Of a stretch of DNA of 64,000 nucleotides, positions 53,800 to 64,000 are shown one piece after another. Each line of letters starts with the position of its first letter. Position 1 is the first letter of the stretch. Location: positions 6,252,001 through 6,316,000 of the forward strand of contig JAJKFL010000004.1 in the NCBI GenBank assembly GCA_021186555.1, in the 5' to 3' direction. This DNA comes from Reticulitermes speratus (lineage: Eukaryota; Arthropoda; Insecta; Blattodea; Rhinotermitidae). The notes beneath the pieces were generated by a model, which saw nothing but the letters and a program-made list of their open reading frames with translations, did not search any database and was not told the DNA's origin. A program made the position numbers and the translations under genes.

Positions 53800-53998
53800 T
53801 AAAAGGTAAAGTTATCCCTGTCCACGCCACGAATCAAACAGGGGGTGTAGAGATACAGCTCCACTCATGCTTAACCTCGGCACTAGATGGAAGTGAGTGG
53901 TTAACTTCACGCCCCGACCGCTCTACCTCCAGTAAAGAGCCCCAGCACCGCTTAAATATGAGGCTGGGTGAGCCCCACAGCCGGTCTTGCACAAATCA
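53800..53998 (-). mobile_element. SINE D, head missing
   Basis: Minus-strand body: GGGGCTCACCCAGCCTCA, AGAGCGGTCGGGGCGTGAAG and GTGCCGAGGTTAAGCATG, with GAGCTGTATCTCTACACC. Inserted or lying directly next to the LINE tail. Confidence 0.75.
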
Positions 53999-54073
53999 CG
54001 TATTGCTTACTTTAATACCGTTTTGAGCTAACCTGATGAATATAAGTTTTATAACTTTCGCGGCGACATGATT

Positions 54074-54133
54074 CAATATAGTCTTCTCGGGCGCACAGCC
54101 GCGTCAACTCGTTTAAATACGAGAAGACTATAT
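54074..54133. repeat. 15-bp perfect hairpin
   Basis: AATATAGTCTTCTCG (54076-54090) and its inverse CGAGAAGACTATATT (54119-54133) are separated by 28 bp. A repeated AACCTGATGAA flanks it at about 54031 and 54136. Confidence 0.75.
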
Positions 54134-54139
54134 TTAACC

Positions 54140-54604
54140 TGATGAAGTTCCGTGTATAAAGGATCCAGCGAGGGAGGCGATTCGCTACAGAGTTGCAAAC
54201 CGTATTTTGTCCAATCCTGTGCCAATAAGTGGCATCGGGTCGGAATACACCTCCCAATTTCTCCTGGCACCAACCACCCAGTTCATGGAAGGGGGGTAAA
54301 CACTCATTCTAACAAAATGATCTCTTCCTTCCCTATCATACCGAAACGTCGCACTCTAGCATCTGAAAATAACAGTAAAACAGTCACGAAATTCCTCCCC
54401 ACCCTGCCGCAAACTGAGAGCTACGTGACCGCAGGAGAAAGACTGCCGTACGCTAGTTGTCCAGGGCAACCACAGAACACAAAAGGGCTCTCAGATTCAC
54501 CTACAGACAGGGCAGCGCACGCATTTGGCAGGTGCCATATTGATTTGAAACAATGCTCGTGGCAGTGCTGCTGCCATGGCAACCGTATACTTACACACGT
54601 GAGA
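54140..54604. other. No recognised gene
   Basis: A 154-codon frame (54152-54616) with no motif I recognise. It ends in the (TAAC)n of the LINE tail, which argues against a gene. Confidence 0.4.
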
Positions 54605-55190
54605 AAATATAACTAAACTAACTAACTAACTAACTAGCTAACTCCACGGAGCAGAGTCCTTGAGAAGCTAGCAGGTCGCCAGCTAGTCAAGAAATTCCCC
54701 GCATTTTATGGAACCCAAAGGTTCATTACCGCATTCACAACAGCCCGCCACCTGTCCCTATCCTGAGCCATATCAATCCAGTCCATGCCTCCCCCATTCC
54801 ACTTCTTGAAGATCCATTTTAATATTATCCTCCCATCTACGCCTGGGTCTTCCAAGTGGTCTCCTTCCCTCAGGTCTCCCCACCAAAACCCTGTATGGAC
54901 CGCTCCCCTCCCCCATACGCGCTACATGCCCCGCCCACCTCATTCTTCTTGATTTGATCACCCAAATAATATTGGGTGATGAGTACAGATCATTAAGTTC
55001 CTCGTTATGTAGTCTTCTCCACTCCCCTGTTACCTCGTCCCTCTTAGGCCCAAATATCCTCCTCAGCACCCTATTCTCGAACACCCTCAGCCTATGTTCC
55101 TCCCTCAGTGCGAGAGACCAAGTTTCACACCCATACAAAACAACAGGCGAAATTATACTTCTGTATATTGACATAAAAAATACCAATGCA
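54605..55190 (-). pseudogene. LINE reverse-transcriptase C-terminal region, 5'-truncated, one frameshift
   Basis: Minus-strand frame 54773-55186 (137 codons) opens with [18 protein letters not shown], the end of the RT and thumb region of RTE/jockey-like non-LTR retrotransposons. It continues with [40 protein letters not shown] and [18 protein letters not shown]. It then leaves the family frame at a G-run near 54788: one extra G turns [16 protein letters not shown] into a short wrong tail. The correct frame resumes one base off and reaches VMNLWVP and a stop. Endonuclease and RT catalytic domains are absent. The 3' end carries (TTAG)n on the coding strand (54610-54642), typical of RTE-type LINEs that end in short tandem repeats. 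Confidence 0.9.
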
Positions 55191-56350
55191 ACAAAATCGC
55201 ATGCAATATGAATTCGCGTTCATACATGTCGAAACTACATGAAAAGACCACAGATCATCGGGCATGACCGCTTACACTTTGTAGTGATCCCATTGTGGCT
55301 GACAACGCGGTCTTGGAATCGACAGTATGAGACCTGTTCGAGGTGTAAATGTTTGAGTTTCTTCGTGTGTGTGTGTGTGTCGTACAGTAAGTCTCGGTAA
55401 CATGAATGGCTAAGTTCGACCCCAGCAGAAGCAGGATTATTAGCCACAATGTCCAGAAACATTCGGTAACCCACACAGACTCCCGTTCGATTTAATTCCT
55501 TGCCTGAGTGAAGTAAGTCGCTACATTATTTTCATTCCGATTCGATGTCTCAACACATGTAAATTCTTCTTATTCTCCCTTTCTTTAGCTCTTCGCCGAT
55601 CTTCCGCTACACTCAGGATTCCAGACATGTCGTCCTGCATTACATCCTTGTTCAGACAAACGGCAGGAGATCCAATCACTGAGCAGCCTCTGTAGCAATG
55701 CAAATGTGTCTAACACGAAGTAATAATGGCACATAAACGGCATAACGTAATACTCCACTGAAAATAAAACTCGACACTCCATGAAGTCAGCTTGGCAGAC
55801 TCACGCTCCTCTCGAATTTACCCCGAGGGCAGAGTCCAACTTAAACGTTGGACAGGAGACTGTGAGGGCTGCAGAATCGAGTTTAGATACGAGTAGTCTA
55901 GTTCGGTGACAGTAAAACGGGTACTGGACGAGAATGGCAGGTGGGGAAAGAGGTTTCTAACGAGATGATGATAATAGGCACCTGTCGACGGTGTCTAAAT
56001 TCGAAAGGTGTTCGAAGGAAACTCTTTCAGTCATGATTCTCATTGGGGTCCTAACTCCATGATAATGCAATATCAAAATTCAACACTGGAAATGCCACAA
56101 ACTGCGGCACTCTACACGAAACTGTCAGTTCCATCGATCTTCCTTTTTTCTCGCATCTGCGCCACTGTACACGAAATTACGAATTACAATAAGTTCTTAT
56201 CTTAATAACCTATATTTTTGTACATTTAAACCATTGGTTCGTATGATTGTAATTACACCTTTGCAAAGGTTCTGATACTTTCATAATTCATTTTATACTT
56301 TTAACGTATGAATACAACAATTCGAGAAAAACTAAAAGTAGAACGTATAG
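55191..56350. other. No feature recognised
   Basis: Includes a (TG)n tract at about 55365-55380 and several short frames. No motif. Confidence 0.4.
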
Positions 56351-56354
56351 TAGA

Positions 56355-56530
56355 TGAAATTTAGAGCTACCAAAAGAATTGGCTACAATTATGTTAAGGG
56401 ATGGAACACTTACGAATACCCAGGATGGCACTGGAATACCAACCAAAAGGCAAAAGCGACATAGTCGACCAAGAACAAGATGGAGAGATCAACAGCATCT
56501 TCAAGATTGAGTTTTCACAGGATGGGACCC
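56355..56530 (+). pseudogene. Second LINE tail, frameshifted
   Basis: Plus strand, one frame gives LRIPRMALEYQPKGK, then after a one-base shift SRPRTRWRDQQHLQD and a stop. The pattern (RIPK-MALEYQPKGKR-IGRPRTRWRDQ) is the C-terminal tail of a jockey/RTE-like LINE, different from the family at 54 kb. Short, broken and old. Confidence 0.7.
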
Positions 56531-56606
56531 AGGTGTCCTACATATGTTTACGTTCATGATGATGATGACGATGATGACTTTAAACGTATCTAACCTTTGT
56601 ATTTTA

Positions 56607-56650
56607 TATCCCTGAAGATGGCCACATGGTTGGCCGGAACATGTAGGAGT
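56607..56650 (+). ncRNA. Hammerhead-like motif, one core change
   Basis: CTGAAGA, perfect 5-bp stem II GGCCA/TGGCC with loop CATGGT, then GGAAC instead of GAAAC, and ATGTA with cleavable A. Stem I TCC/GGA. One core A is lost. Confidence 0.6.
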
Positions 56651-56934
56651 TCATTCTGTGTATAAGACTAATCTTAGTATACTTGTTTGCATTTGTTGGT
56701 ACCATTATTGTATATATTCGCTTATTGCAAGGATCATGGATCATATAAAGCTTAAATACACTCGTAAATAACCCCTGTTTAATTTTTATGTGAAATACGA
56801 AAAGGCTACTCAACACACTTCGGCTACACTGAAATCTGATACACGAAATCTTATTATAGCCCCACTCCGACAGATAAAATTACGGCTTGGTATTCTCTAC
56901 GAACAAATAAATGACCCGCCGTGGAGTATCAAAA

Positions 56935-57205
56935 GAAAAGTGAAGTTCTCCCCGTCCATGTCATGAAGGCATGCAGGGGGAGTAGAAGTATAGCTCCATC
57001 CATTCTTAACTTCGGCACTAGATGGAGGTGAGTAAATTCACGCCCCGGCCGCTCTACCCACAGAAAAGAACCCCGATAACCCATTGAATAGGGGGCTGTG
57101 TGTGGCCGGCCTGGACTTTTTGAGAATATAAAAATGTCTTCGCCCTGCCAGGATTGGAATCCCAGATCGTCCAGCCCTACTACGTTTCCCTGGCTACTCG
57201 CCGTG
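56935..57205 (-). mobile_element. SINE D copy
   Basis: Minus strand: B-box-like GGGATTCCAATCCTGG near 57150, CACACAGCCCCCTATTCAAT, AGAGCGGCCGGGGCGTGAAT, GTGCCGAAGTTAAGAATG and a GAGCTATACTTCTACTCC end. Confidence 0.85.
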
Positions 57206-57312
57206 GAGTAAAGCTTGAATTTTACAGCAGCCCGCCATACTACGGACACGTGGATAGTACCAAATAAGTTCAGACAGGAGGTACCACTGCGTAACTGGAA
57301 AGGTATCACCCA

Positions 57313-57363
57313 CTCTTTCAGCTGAAGAAGGAAACAAATTCAATCTCCGAAAAGTGTTCTTCT
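57313..57363 (+). ncRNA. Hammerhead-like relic
   Basis: CTGAAGA at 57322-57328, then a long loop closed by GGA/TCC, GAAAAGTGTT. Spacing fits, but stem II is only three pairs and GAAAC is GAAAA. Confidence 0.35.
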
Positions 57364-57764
57364 TTTTGGAACATTAGAGGATGGACAAAATCCGGAAACC
57401 AAGTAAGTAATTGTAATTGTAACATATCATCATCAAAAATCAGTAGAAGTCATTTACAGCTGAAATTTAGAATAAAAAAGCCAGCCAAATAACTGTGAGT
57501 TAGAACTGTTTACCTCTGTGCCAAAAAGCATTCCCACAGTTACATGAGATACATGTATATACCTTCAAGGCAAAGAACTGCTTATCTATGCTTGATAAAC
57601 AACTCTGGCCTTGTGTAATCTCGAGGAAGGTCGACCAAACAGCCTGTGTCCAATTAATGACAACGGAAGGAGACCTAGCATGTGGCAGGTGATTATACAA
57701 GTAATGCTGGTCACACACTGTGTCCCTGCAGACAAGTTCGAAAAATGCACTCGTACCGTGCAAC

Positions 57765-57880
57765 GTACGGAGCCGCAGTAGTAGTCGGTATGACTACGCT
57801 ATGGTTTGGAGGGTCTGGTGTTCGAAACCCAACAGAGGCTCGGGGGCCCACCCAGCCTCCCATTAAATGGGTGATGACAA
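57765..57880 (+). mobile_element. SINE D, 3'-truncated
   Basis: Head AGTAGTAGTCGGTATGACTA, B box GGTGTTCGAAACCC and GGGGGCCCACCCAGCCTCCC body start, ending at TAAATGGGTGATG. Confidence 0.7.
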
Positions 57881-58052
57881 AATAGAGTTTTTTTCAGGGC
57901 GCGGGTGGAGGCGCAAAATTCAGACGAGCGACATGTCATAGAAAAGTGAAGTTTTACGTCACTAACCTACTAAGAAGCACATTGTCAATGTGTACGGGGG
58001 AACGGGCCTAGGTGTTCAGATGCAGGCATTTAACATAACCACGTACCAAGGG

Positions 58053-58316
58053 TCGTGCCATGGTTCAGACGGTTTTAGTCGCCGGCCTCTCACCGCGGAG
58101 GCCCGCGTTCGATCCCGGGTCAGTCCATGTGGGATTTGTGGTGAACAAAGTGGTACTGGGACAGGTTTTTCCCCGAGTACTTCGGTTTTCCCCTGTCAAT
58201 TTCATCCCACCGGTGCTCTATTACACGGAAAAAAACTGATCATCACAGGGTTGCACAATAAGCCTCAAGGCTGCGGTGCGTCCGTAGCATCTGCTGCGGG
58301 GCCCTTCACCACAAAA
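58053..58316 (+). mobile_element. SINE A, full-length
   Basis: A box TGGTTCAGACGG, B box GTTCGATCCCGGG at about 58108, the full SINE A body and an A-rich end. Target duplication not evident. Confidence 0.9.
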
Positions 58317-58989
58317 GAAAACCCGCGCCAAAAAGCAGTGTTGCGCGCTGCTCGCTTTATCACTGACAAACAGACCACGGTACAAACTGGACAGAATGGT
58401 AGGTGGTTTGGACAGGTTGGTGAAGAGTAAATTTCATGTCTCTGGCAGGAATCGAAAGACGATCCTCCAGGTCTTCTCTATTCTTCCCTCTCATGTTGGT
58501 TAGGTACTGTGGTAACTAACTTTACCAGAGAAAAGGTAGGAACTACGGACAGCTGAACTGAGAGCTTGTCTTCATCCCTTGTCACCCTGAATATTTTTTA
58601 CTGCCGAGAAACATTACGACGAATAATTAACTTAAGAAATTCCCCTTTACGAAATCTCATTATTGTCTTTCGATGAGGCAATTTCGAGTGACGAAAGAAT
58701 TCACCCAGATGTCCGCATTTTCGAACACCCTGCAAACCCTGTACAACCACATGAATAAACAGACATGGGGAAATAAAGTAGGACTCTATTTTAAGAAGAC
58801 AAAAAAGACACACACCCCTCCTAGTCACATTTCTTTCCAGAAAGGAAACGACTTAATGGAAGTGTCAGCCGATACACATGTCTACTAATACCGCAATAAA
58901 CTTTAGCCAGTTTCCGAATGCTACGAAAACCTGTCGCATCCAGTACTCGGGTTTATGTCAGGCTGCTGTGGTACACGAAGAAAGGACCA
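58317..58989. other. No feature recognised
   Basis: Short frames without motifs. Confidence 0.35.
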
Positions 58990-59295
58990 GACATAAATGT
59001 AAAAGGCAAGATCATCCTTGTGCTTAATTACACACCACGCCACAAAGGCAAATGGGGCGAGTGGAGATGTAGCTGCATGCATTCTTAAACCCGGCATTGG
59101 AGGTGAGTGATTAGATTCACGTCCCGGTCGCTTTACCCCGGGTACAAACGCGGCCAGTGCCCAATGAATAGGAGGCTGGGTGGTCCCCAGAATTGGTCGG
59201 GGATTTTTGGAGAAAAAAATCTCATGCCTCTGCCGGAAATCGAAACTAGGGTTCTCGGTATCCAGTCTGTAGCCTAGACAGTACAGTAACAAAGC
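58990..59295 (-). mobile_element. SINE D copy
   Basis: Minus strand: degraded head near 59245-59290, GGGGACCACCCAGCCTCC, AAGCGACCGGGACGTGAAT and GCAGCTACATCTCCACTCG. The 198-codon frame 58921-59517 runs through it and is not a gene. Confidence 0.8.
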
Positions 59296-59424
59296 GACGA
59301 ATAAATACTCTAACACCCTCCCGGCGGTATAGAAGTCTGCAAGACGCCGTACGAACTGCTCGGCCCCCAAGCGCTGAGAAACAGCTGCAAGCACGTGCAC
59401 AGTTGTGTCATGAATCACATTCAC

Positions 59425-59475
59425 CCCTGACGGTGGGAGCAGAGACAGTCTCCGAAACGTCTGATACCAACTGCA
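59425..59475 (+). ncRNA. Hammerhead-like relic of repeat J type
   Basis: CTGACGG in place of CTGANGA, a GGGAGC...TCTCC hairpin, and GAAACGTCTGA. One core base is changed. Confidence 0.4.
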
Positions 59476-60254
59476 CTTCTTTTTCATGGCCGGTAGTCCG
59501 AGATTACCTTGTTGCAAGTAGTAACCATTAAAGCTCCAAGTCTTATTTTTAATAAGTAGTTAAAAAATCAATTAAGTTAATAAATTCGCTATTAATCCGA
59601 TATAAATTACATTATTCCAAATGCTAATGTTCTATCCCATCCAATGGCCCCTATGTTATTAAACGACATTGTTTCAACCACATAGCATAGGCAGACTCTT
59701 TGGTTAATTACAGTGCTTGAGATGCAGAGTGAAAATGACTGTCGATTGAGTCTTGGGTTATTTCAGGACACTGCATCAACGTAAGACGTTATACAGTGTC
59801 AAATTAAGTGCAGTTCAATGTCCAGTAAGAATTTTCAAGATGATTTATTAAAGGTACGACCACGTACAGACATTCCCCGACTTAAGAACGTAACGTTCCA
59901 GAAGTTCTGGCTCAAGCCGTATTTTGCGCAAGCCGGAATAGAGTACACAAGGGTGTCTAGTTGAAATCCAAACTCCAACACACTGGTACCTTATCGGCCG
60001 CAGCATGACCGCCACGCCGCCTGTGTTATCGCCAGCAGTGTTCTTCCGCCATCTTCACCGCATTGCACTTTTATTCCCGCAAAGAAAAATTCGGCGCGTG
60101 TCAAAAATGTCATTACTTCAATTTTTACTTTTTTATAAACGCTTAAGTCTGAAATCGCGCTACTTCAAACTGCGTCAAGTCGGGGCGTGTCTGTGCTACA
60201 GCCCCCGGACCGGACCGGACCGCAGCACTTCACAAGACCAAGCAAATGCTCAGC
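59476..60254. other. No feature recognised
   Basis: Nothing recognised. The 87-codon frame at 60005-60268 has no motif. Confidence 0.35.
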
Positions 60255-60375
60255 AGGAACGTTTCTGACTTGTATGTGGGAAGTGTCCGGTTCGAATTTC
60301 GACCATGACAACGACTATTATGACTGAGGCTTCTCGTGGTTTACCTCAGTCCTTCCAGACAAACGCCCGGGCCGT
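60255..60375 (+). mobile_element. tRNA-headed repeat I, fragment
   Basis: B-box-like GGTTCGAATTTCGACC at 60289, then CTTCTCGTGGTTTACCTCAG. Similar pieces occur at 61330 (CACGTGGTTTTCCTCAG) and 63695-63760 (GTTCGAATGTTGCC, GGGATTTTCCTCCG). Confidence 0.5.
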
Positions 60376-60477
60376 ACCTAAATTAAGCTACGACCACTTT
60401 TTTCCACGTTTTTCCAATACATTATTCACTAATGAACCTATGATTCAACGGAATATAGGCTGATACAGTGACAGAAT

Positions 60478-60660
60478 CGCCGATACCGGTGGCCGCACGT
60501 TTTGCTGGGATTGCGGGTTCGAATCCAGCCGGGGGCATGGATGTCTGTTTCTTGTGACTCTTGTGTGTTGTCAGGTAGAGGTCTCTGCGACGGGCCGATC
60601 CTTCGTCCAGGGCAGACCTACCGAGTGTGTGTCATTGAGTGTAATCGGGTGTAGCAATAA
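60478..60660 (+). mobile_element. SINE C, internally deleted and 3'-truncated
   Basis: CGATACCGGTGGCCGCACG head with part of the anticodon region lost, B box GGGTTCGAATCCAGCC, GGGGGCATGGATGTCTGT, an added CTTGTGACTCTTGTGTG and TCAGGTAGAGGTCTCTGCGA, then decay. Confidence 0.82.
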
Positions 60661-61391
60661 TCTCTACACCTACAAGTAGTAGGTAGAACAGATAAGACTA
60701 AGAAAGAAATACAGACAGTGACAGAATTAAATAAACCATAAATAGAGAGTGCATAATGTTAAATGTCCAACACATTGATTAATGTCCAATATTCCGGACA
60801 ATCCACATTAGGCCTACTGACGGCGACATTATGAAGACGATAATGGTGCGATCTTCATACGGAATTTCACTAACACTTCCTCCACAGCTTTAAGAAGAGT
60901 GTCGAAGGCACAGGAAACCAAGCTGTCACAAGTAAGAAAAGAGGAAGTCGTTTCCACGCTTTGTAACCGCAATGAAGGCATGGCAGGCGCTGCGGGGTGT
61001 GTAATGTGCTTCAGAGAACAAAGCAGAAGGCCCGTTACGCGCATTGATATGCGTAGGCAAGGGATGCGTGACAAATGAACACACAATATTAACAAATCAA
61101 TAAACAATAGAGTTAATAGGGTACCATTCAAAAACGTCGTGCAGTTTCCATGGAGAGGGCGCCAGTTTCCCGCCTCAATGCAAGTGAAGTGCGCAGCAAG
61201 TGCTGAGTCTAGAACATGCTGTGTGCTGCAACACAGGGGTCTGTTGCCTCTACAGTGTGAGGCATATTATAACAGAGACTTGGCTCAAACGGCAAAGCTT
61301 CTGACTTCTATTTCGGGACAGAGGACTGATTTTCACGTGGTTTTCCTCAGTCCCTCAGGTACAATACAAGAACAGCACTTTAAAGTAGGCC
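60661..61391. other. No feature recognised
   Basis: No gene. A repeat I scrap near 61290-61350. Confidence 0.35.
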
Positions 61392-61738
61392 ACTGTCCCT
61401 TTAGAAACGTTGTCTCTTGCTTTTCGTACAATCCCATGAGGTGCCATTCCTGTCACATGTTTTTCCCCATTCATAAGTTGTCCCTTTAGGAAACTGGTCC
61501 CTTGCTATTCGTACAATCGAATCAGGCGCCATTCCTGTCACATGATTGTTCCCATTCACAAATTTTCCCTTTAGAAGAGTTGTCTTTTGCTAGTCGTACA
61601 ATCCCAAGAGGTGCCATTCCTATCACGTGGTTGTCCCCCTTCACAAACTGTCCCCCTAGGAAAGCTGTCTATTGCTATTCGTACTATCCGACCGGTGCCA
61701 TTATTGTCACGTGGTTGTTCCCATTTACAAATTATCCA
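61392..61738. repeat. 85-bp tandem repeat, 4 copies
   Basis: Units start at CCCT(TT/CC)TAG at 61397, 61482, 61567 and 61652, exactly 85 bp apart. Shared TCTTGCTTTTCGTACAATC, GGTGCCATTCCTGTCAC, and CCCATTCACAAATTGT-like parts. Copies are clearly diverged, so the array is old. Frames 61139-61489 and 61502-61759 are by-products. Confidence 0.9.
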
Positions 61739-61839
61739 ATTTCTTCGATACCGCAATGACGTCTAATGTGCCTTTTCAGAGGGCAAATCCTCATTTCCTC
61801 CATGACCTTTCTTAATACATTCAGAGGTTTACAAATCGC

Positions 61840-61963
61840 TCAAAATTCTAGTAGCCACCTCCAACTGCAGGCGCCGGAATGGTGGCATACAGCACGTTCC
61901 ATACTGAGGACCCGTAATTCTGGAATATCTGTGAACTTCGCGGTTATCTGGCGCTTTCTATTC
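61840..61963 (+). repeat. Dispersed repeat L, interrupted copy (left part)
   Basis: AAAATTCTAGTAGCCACCTC, CCATACTGAGGACCCGTAAT match 10655-10765. It continues after the MITE at 62305-62365 with AAATATTAGGTGACATCGTA and CAAAACTTTGTAGCCC. Confidence 0.6.
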
Positions 61964-62251
61964 GATGCATGCAGGGCCGGACTAAGGACAGGGCCAGCCA
62001 GGCAGCTGCCCGGGGCGCCAACCTATAAGGGGCGCTAAGACGTCACTGGAATAATCGGAAACATTGTGCTTGTAAAGTCAGGTTTCCACACACGAAAGAA
62101 TTTCTGCGAAAATTATCCGCAAATTGGGCGGGCGCCCTCGAAGAGGTTCGCCAGCCCTGTCCTAGGCCGTAAAGAATATCTGTTTTAAGGGACGCCAAAT
62201 TATTAGCCTGCCCGGGGCACCCATGTCTCTCGGGCCGGCCCTGGATGCATG
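61964..62251. mobile_element. hAT-type MITE, perfect 8-bp TSD
   Basis: The element is 61972-62243 (272 bp), starting CAGGGCCGGAC and ending GGCCGGCCCTG, with inner GCCCGGGGCGCC / GCCCGGGGCAC pairs. The 8-bp direct repeat GATGCATG (61964-61971 and 62244-62251) is exact. No transposase. Inserted within repeat L. Confidence 0.93.
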
Positions 62252-62524
62252 TGGACTGGTACATATTTTTGTTTGAAAGGGGAAAAACTGCAACAATTAT
62301 GCCGAAAAATATTAGGTGACATCGTACAAAACTTTGTAGCCCTTGCGACCAGGCTTCCGCGATTTCCACATCATTTCATCTCTTTTCAGTATGTGTTTTA
62401 TTCTGCAGTATCAGCTTGATTGAATTTTATTTAATGTCTCTACAGCATCTATACCAGAGATGGCACCTATGTGCAAAACTGAAGTCGCGAAGTATCATGG
62501 GAAGAGACAGACCACTTCGGAGAG

Positions 62525-62720
62525 CTGCAACAGTTTCGAGGTAAAGTTGTCCCTGTCCACTTCGGAGAGCTTAATTAAGCATCAAGCTTGCAAGGCACAT
62601 GAGATTGTGAAGGTATAGCTCCAAGCATTCTTAACCTCGGCACTAGAAAGAGCTAGGTGGTCAGCTTCACGACCCGGCCACTCTAACCCCGCAGAAATGA
62701 ACTACATTCCTTTCACATTT
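62525..62720 (-). mobile_element. SINE D, head missing
   Basis: Minus-strand body: GGGGTTAGAGTGGCCGGGTC, CTTTCTAGTGCCGAGG, GCTTGGAGCTATACC and an end near AGGGACAACTTTACC at 62540. Confidence 0.75.
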
Positions 62721-63639
62721 TCAAAATGGTGAAATAAACAAAAGCTGGTGGTAGGACTCCATTAATTATCGTGCCCTCACCCTTCATATGTTTCGCTCTC
62801 AAGATACGAGGGAGAGGTCACCCTACTCACAAACCGCACCCTAAACTGATCAATATTTTCGCCCTGATTCGACGTGCTTCTCTGTTTAACACGCACTTTT
62901 GTGACTCCTGCAAAGTGCGTACGAACCATCGGACATAGCACACTATTTATTTGGATGATTTGTAAGCACAGGTGTAACCTTGGGGGGGGGGGGGCAATGT
63001 GAGGCAAATTTCCTCCCCATTATTTTTTCTACCTAATAATGGTTTTCTTTTGACTACTGAGTTCAAGAGGGGCAAATAAAAAAACTGGAATGAGAGTGGG
63101 GAAAGAGAGTGTATGTACATTAAGGACTGGTTCAAACCAATCTTCTCCCTCTTTCTATTAACATGACTCCTTGAATTGATATTAGCCACGTTACGCCTAT
63201 TTTGTAAGACTTGATGTTTTCACGACAGTCTCCGCCCAGATTATGGGTCTTCAAGGCTGGAGTACGGTGACGAAGTGGTTGAGCTCCCTATGTAACCGCA
63301 TCATCACCCTACCCATTTAAGCCCTCAAGATGTAGAGTGCATGTTCCTACAAAATTTCTGTATCTACCGACAACACACATAGCGTTAAACCCCCAAAGAA
63401 CCACAATTCGAATTTAGACAATTAGTATTTTCAAAATTACTAACCCTCTACCCTACGTCCTATGCACGAGATATCACGATTAGAAACATTGGGCCTTATG
63501 GTCTGAAATCACAGTGTTTGGTTTTTCAGAACACTTAAAACAAAGTCCCTCGTCTCTTTCAACAATGCAAACCATTTTCCGCCTCTCAACAACACAAAGT
63601 ACGTGTATATGTCAGCTTGGAAAGGCGAACAGGCTTGCA
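62721..63639. other. No gene; G-run
   Basis: A 13-G run at 62982-62994. A GAAACATATGA block on the minus strand near 62785 recalls the second half of a hammerhead core without the first. Nothing else recognised. Confidence 0.35.
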
Positions 63640-63795
63640 GCAGCAGAAGGCAGCTGAATATTGTGGACGAGTGTGCTTCCTGTTCCGGAAATCCAGCGTT
63701 CGAATGTTGCCTCGGAGACCGGCTATTCTGACCGATGTTGTTCGGGATTTTCCTCCGCTCCTACAGGCAGGCCGCTTCCTTTCACATCTTTTCCA
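63640..63795 (+). mobile_element. tRNA-headed repeat I, fragment
   Basis: GCGTTCGAATGTTGCCTCGG B-box-like block and TCGGGATTTTCCTCCGCTCC, resembling 60289-60360. Diverged. Confidence 0.4.
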
Positions 63796-64000
63796 ATTCA
63801 GTAATCATCCTGTCCTTCGACGCTGTATAAACTTCGCAACTGTAAGCGTCGTTACGTAAATCAACAATAAATATAAAAAAAGGCCATATGGAAAAGCTTC
63901 TGCAATTTCAAGCATGTACAGCATTTCAGCAAAAATATGGGGTTACTAGCGAAAGTTTCAGGTTCTGACATCGGTTTCGAGATTAGAGTCTTCTAGAATG
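63796..64000. other. No feature recognised
   Basis: Unrecognised sequence to the window end. Confidence 0.3.

Noticed and set aside
54025-54065. CTGATGA at 54034 as another hammerhead
   Set aside because: No stem II and no GAAA at the right distance.
54152-54616. 154-codon plus-strand frame as a gene
   Set aside because: It ends in the antisense tandem tail of a LINE and shows no domain or codon pattern I can support.
2229-58316. tRNA genes suggested by A and B boxes
   Set aside because: The box-bearing heads lead straight into SINE bodies and lack a complete acceptor stem.
58921-59517. 198-codon minus-strand frame as a gene
   Set aside because: It runs through a SINE D copy and has no motif outside it.
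1-64000. Telomeric or rDNA context
   Set aside because: No (TTAGG)n array and no recognisable rRNA segment were seen.

Overview
The window looks like non-genic DNA from a large, repeat-rich arthropod genome, most likely an insect. The grounds are four abundant tRNA-headed SINE families with internal Pol III A and B boxes, mariner-type and hAT-type DNA transposon remnants, LINE reverse-transcriptase tails of a kind common in arthropods, many minisatellites and triplet microsatellites, and no recognisable host protein. A cockroach- or termite-like (Blattodea) source is a guess from SINE style only. I could not support any intact host gene, rRNA, real tRNA, CRISPR array or virus-derived gene. 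Almost all open frames are short random frames, frames through repeats, or shadows of transposons.

Layout. 0-7 kb: a 36/37-bp minisatellite, a LINE tail fused to a SINE, SINEs A, B and D, and a hammerhead-bearing inverted-repeat element (4838-5205). 7.6-9.8 kb: a 2.1-kb 33-bp minisatellite that is open in frames on both strands. 12-14.5 kb: a 62-bp exact duplication between two SINEs and a hammerhead inverted-repeat element whose left arm holds a 51-bp minisatellite and a nested SINE. 15.9-17.1 kb: two inverted-repeat elements, one with hammerhead-like cores. 18-25.5 kb: SINEs, a hAT MITE with perfect 8-bp target duplication, a 1.1-kb hammerhead-like element with a nested SINE, and a deleted mariner relic. 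28-30.2 kb: a 49-bp minisatellite and a full-consensus hammerhead. 31-41 kb: SINEs C, D, B and A, a LINE relic, and two more hammerhead inverted-repeat elements with a near-perfect 66-bp palindrome. 42.9-43.9 kb: a mariner with both terminal repeats and an internally deleted but open transposase frame. 45-53 kb: 48-bp and 49-bp minisatellites among SINEs. 53-57 kb: LINE 3' ends. 58-64 kb: SINEs, an 85-bp tandem repeat and a second hAT MITE.

The most notable signal is a set of about 20 sequences matching, fully or in decayed form, the core of a type I hammerhead ribozyme: CTGANGA, a hairpin (stem II), GAAAC, then GTH within a few bases. Several sit in opposite orientation in the two arms of inverted-repeat elements that carry no visible reverse transcriptase. 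Minimal hammerheads with a very short helix III are known from Penelope-like retroelements, so these are probably non-autonomous relatives or relics. In one element (36336-36690) the left arm starts within one base of the predicted self-cleavage site, as expected if a ribozyme-cut RNA was copied into DNA. Everything here is read by eye; similarity, folding and copy-number claims need computation.
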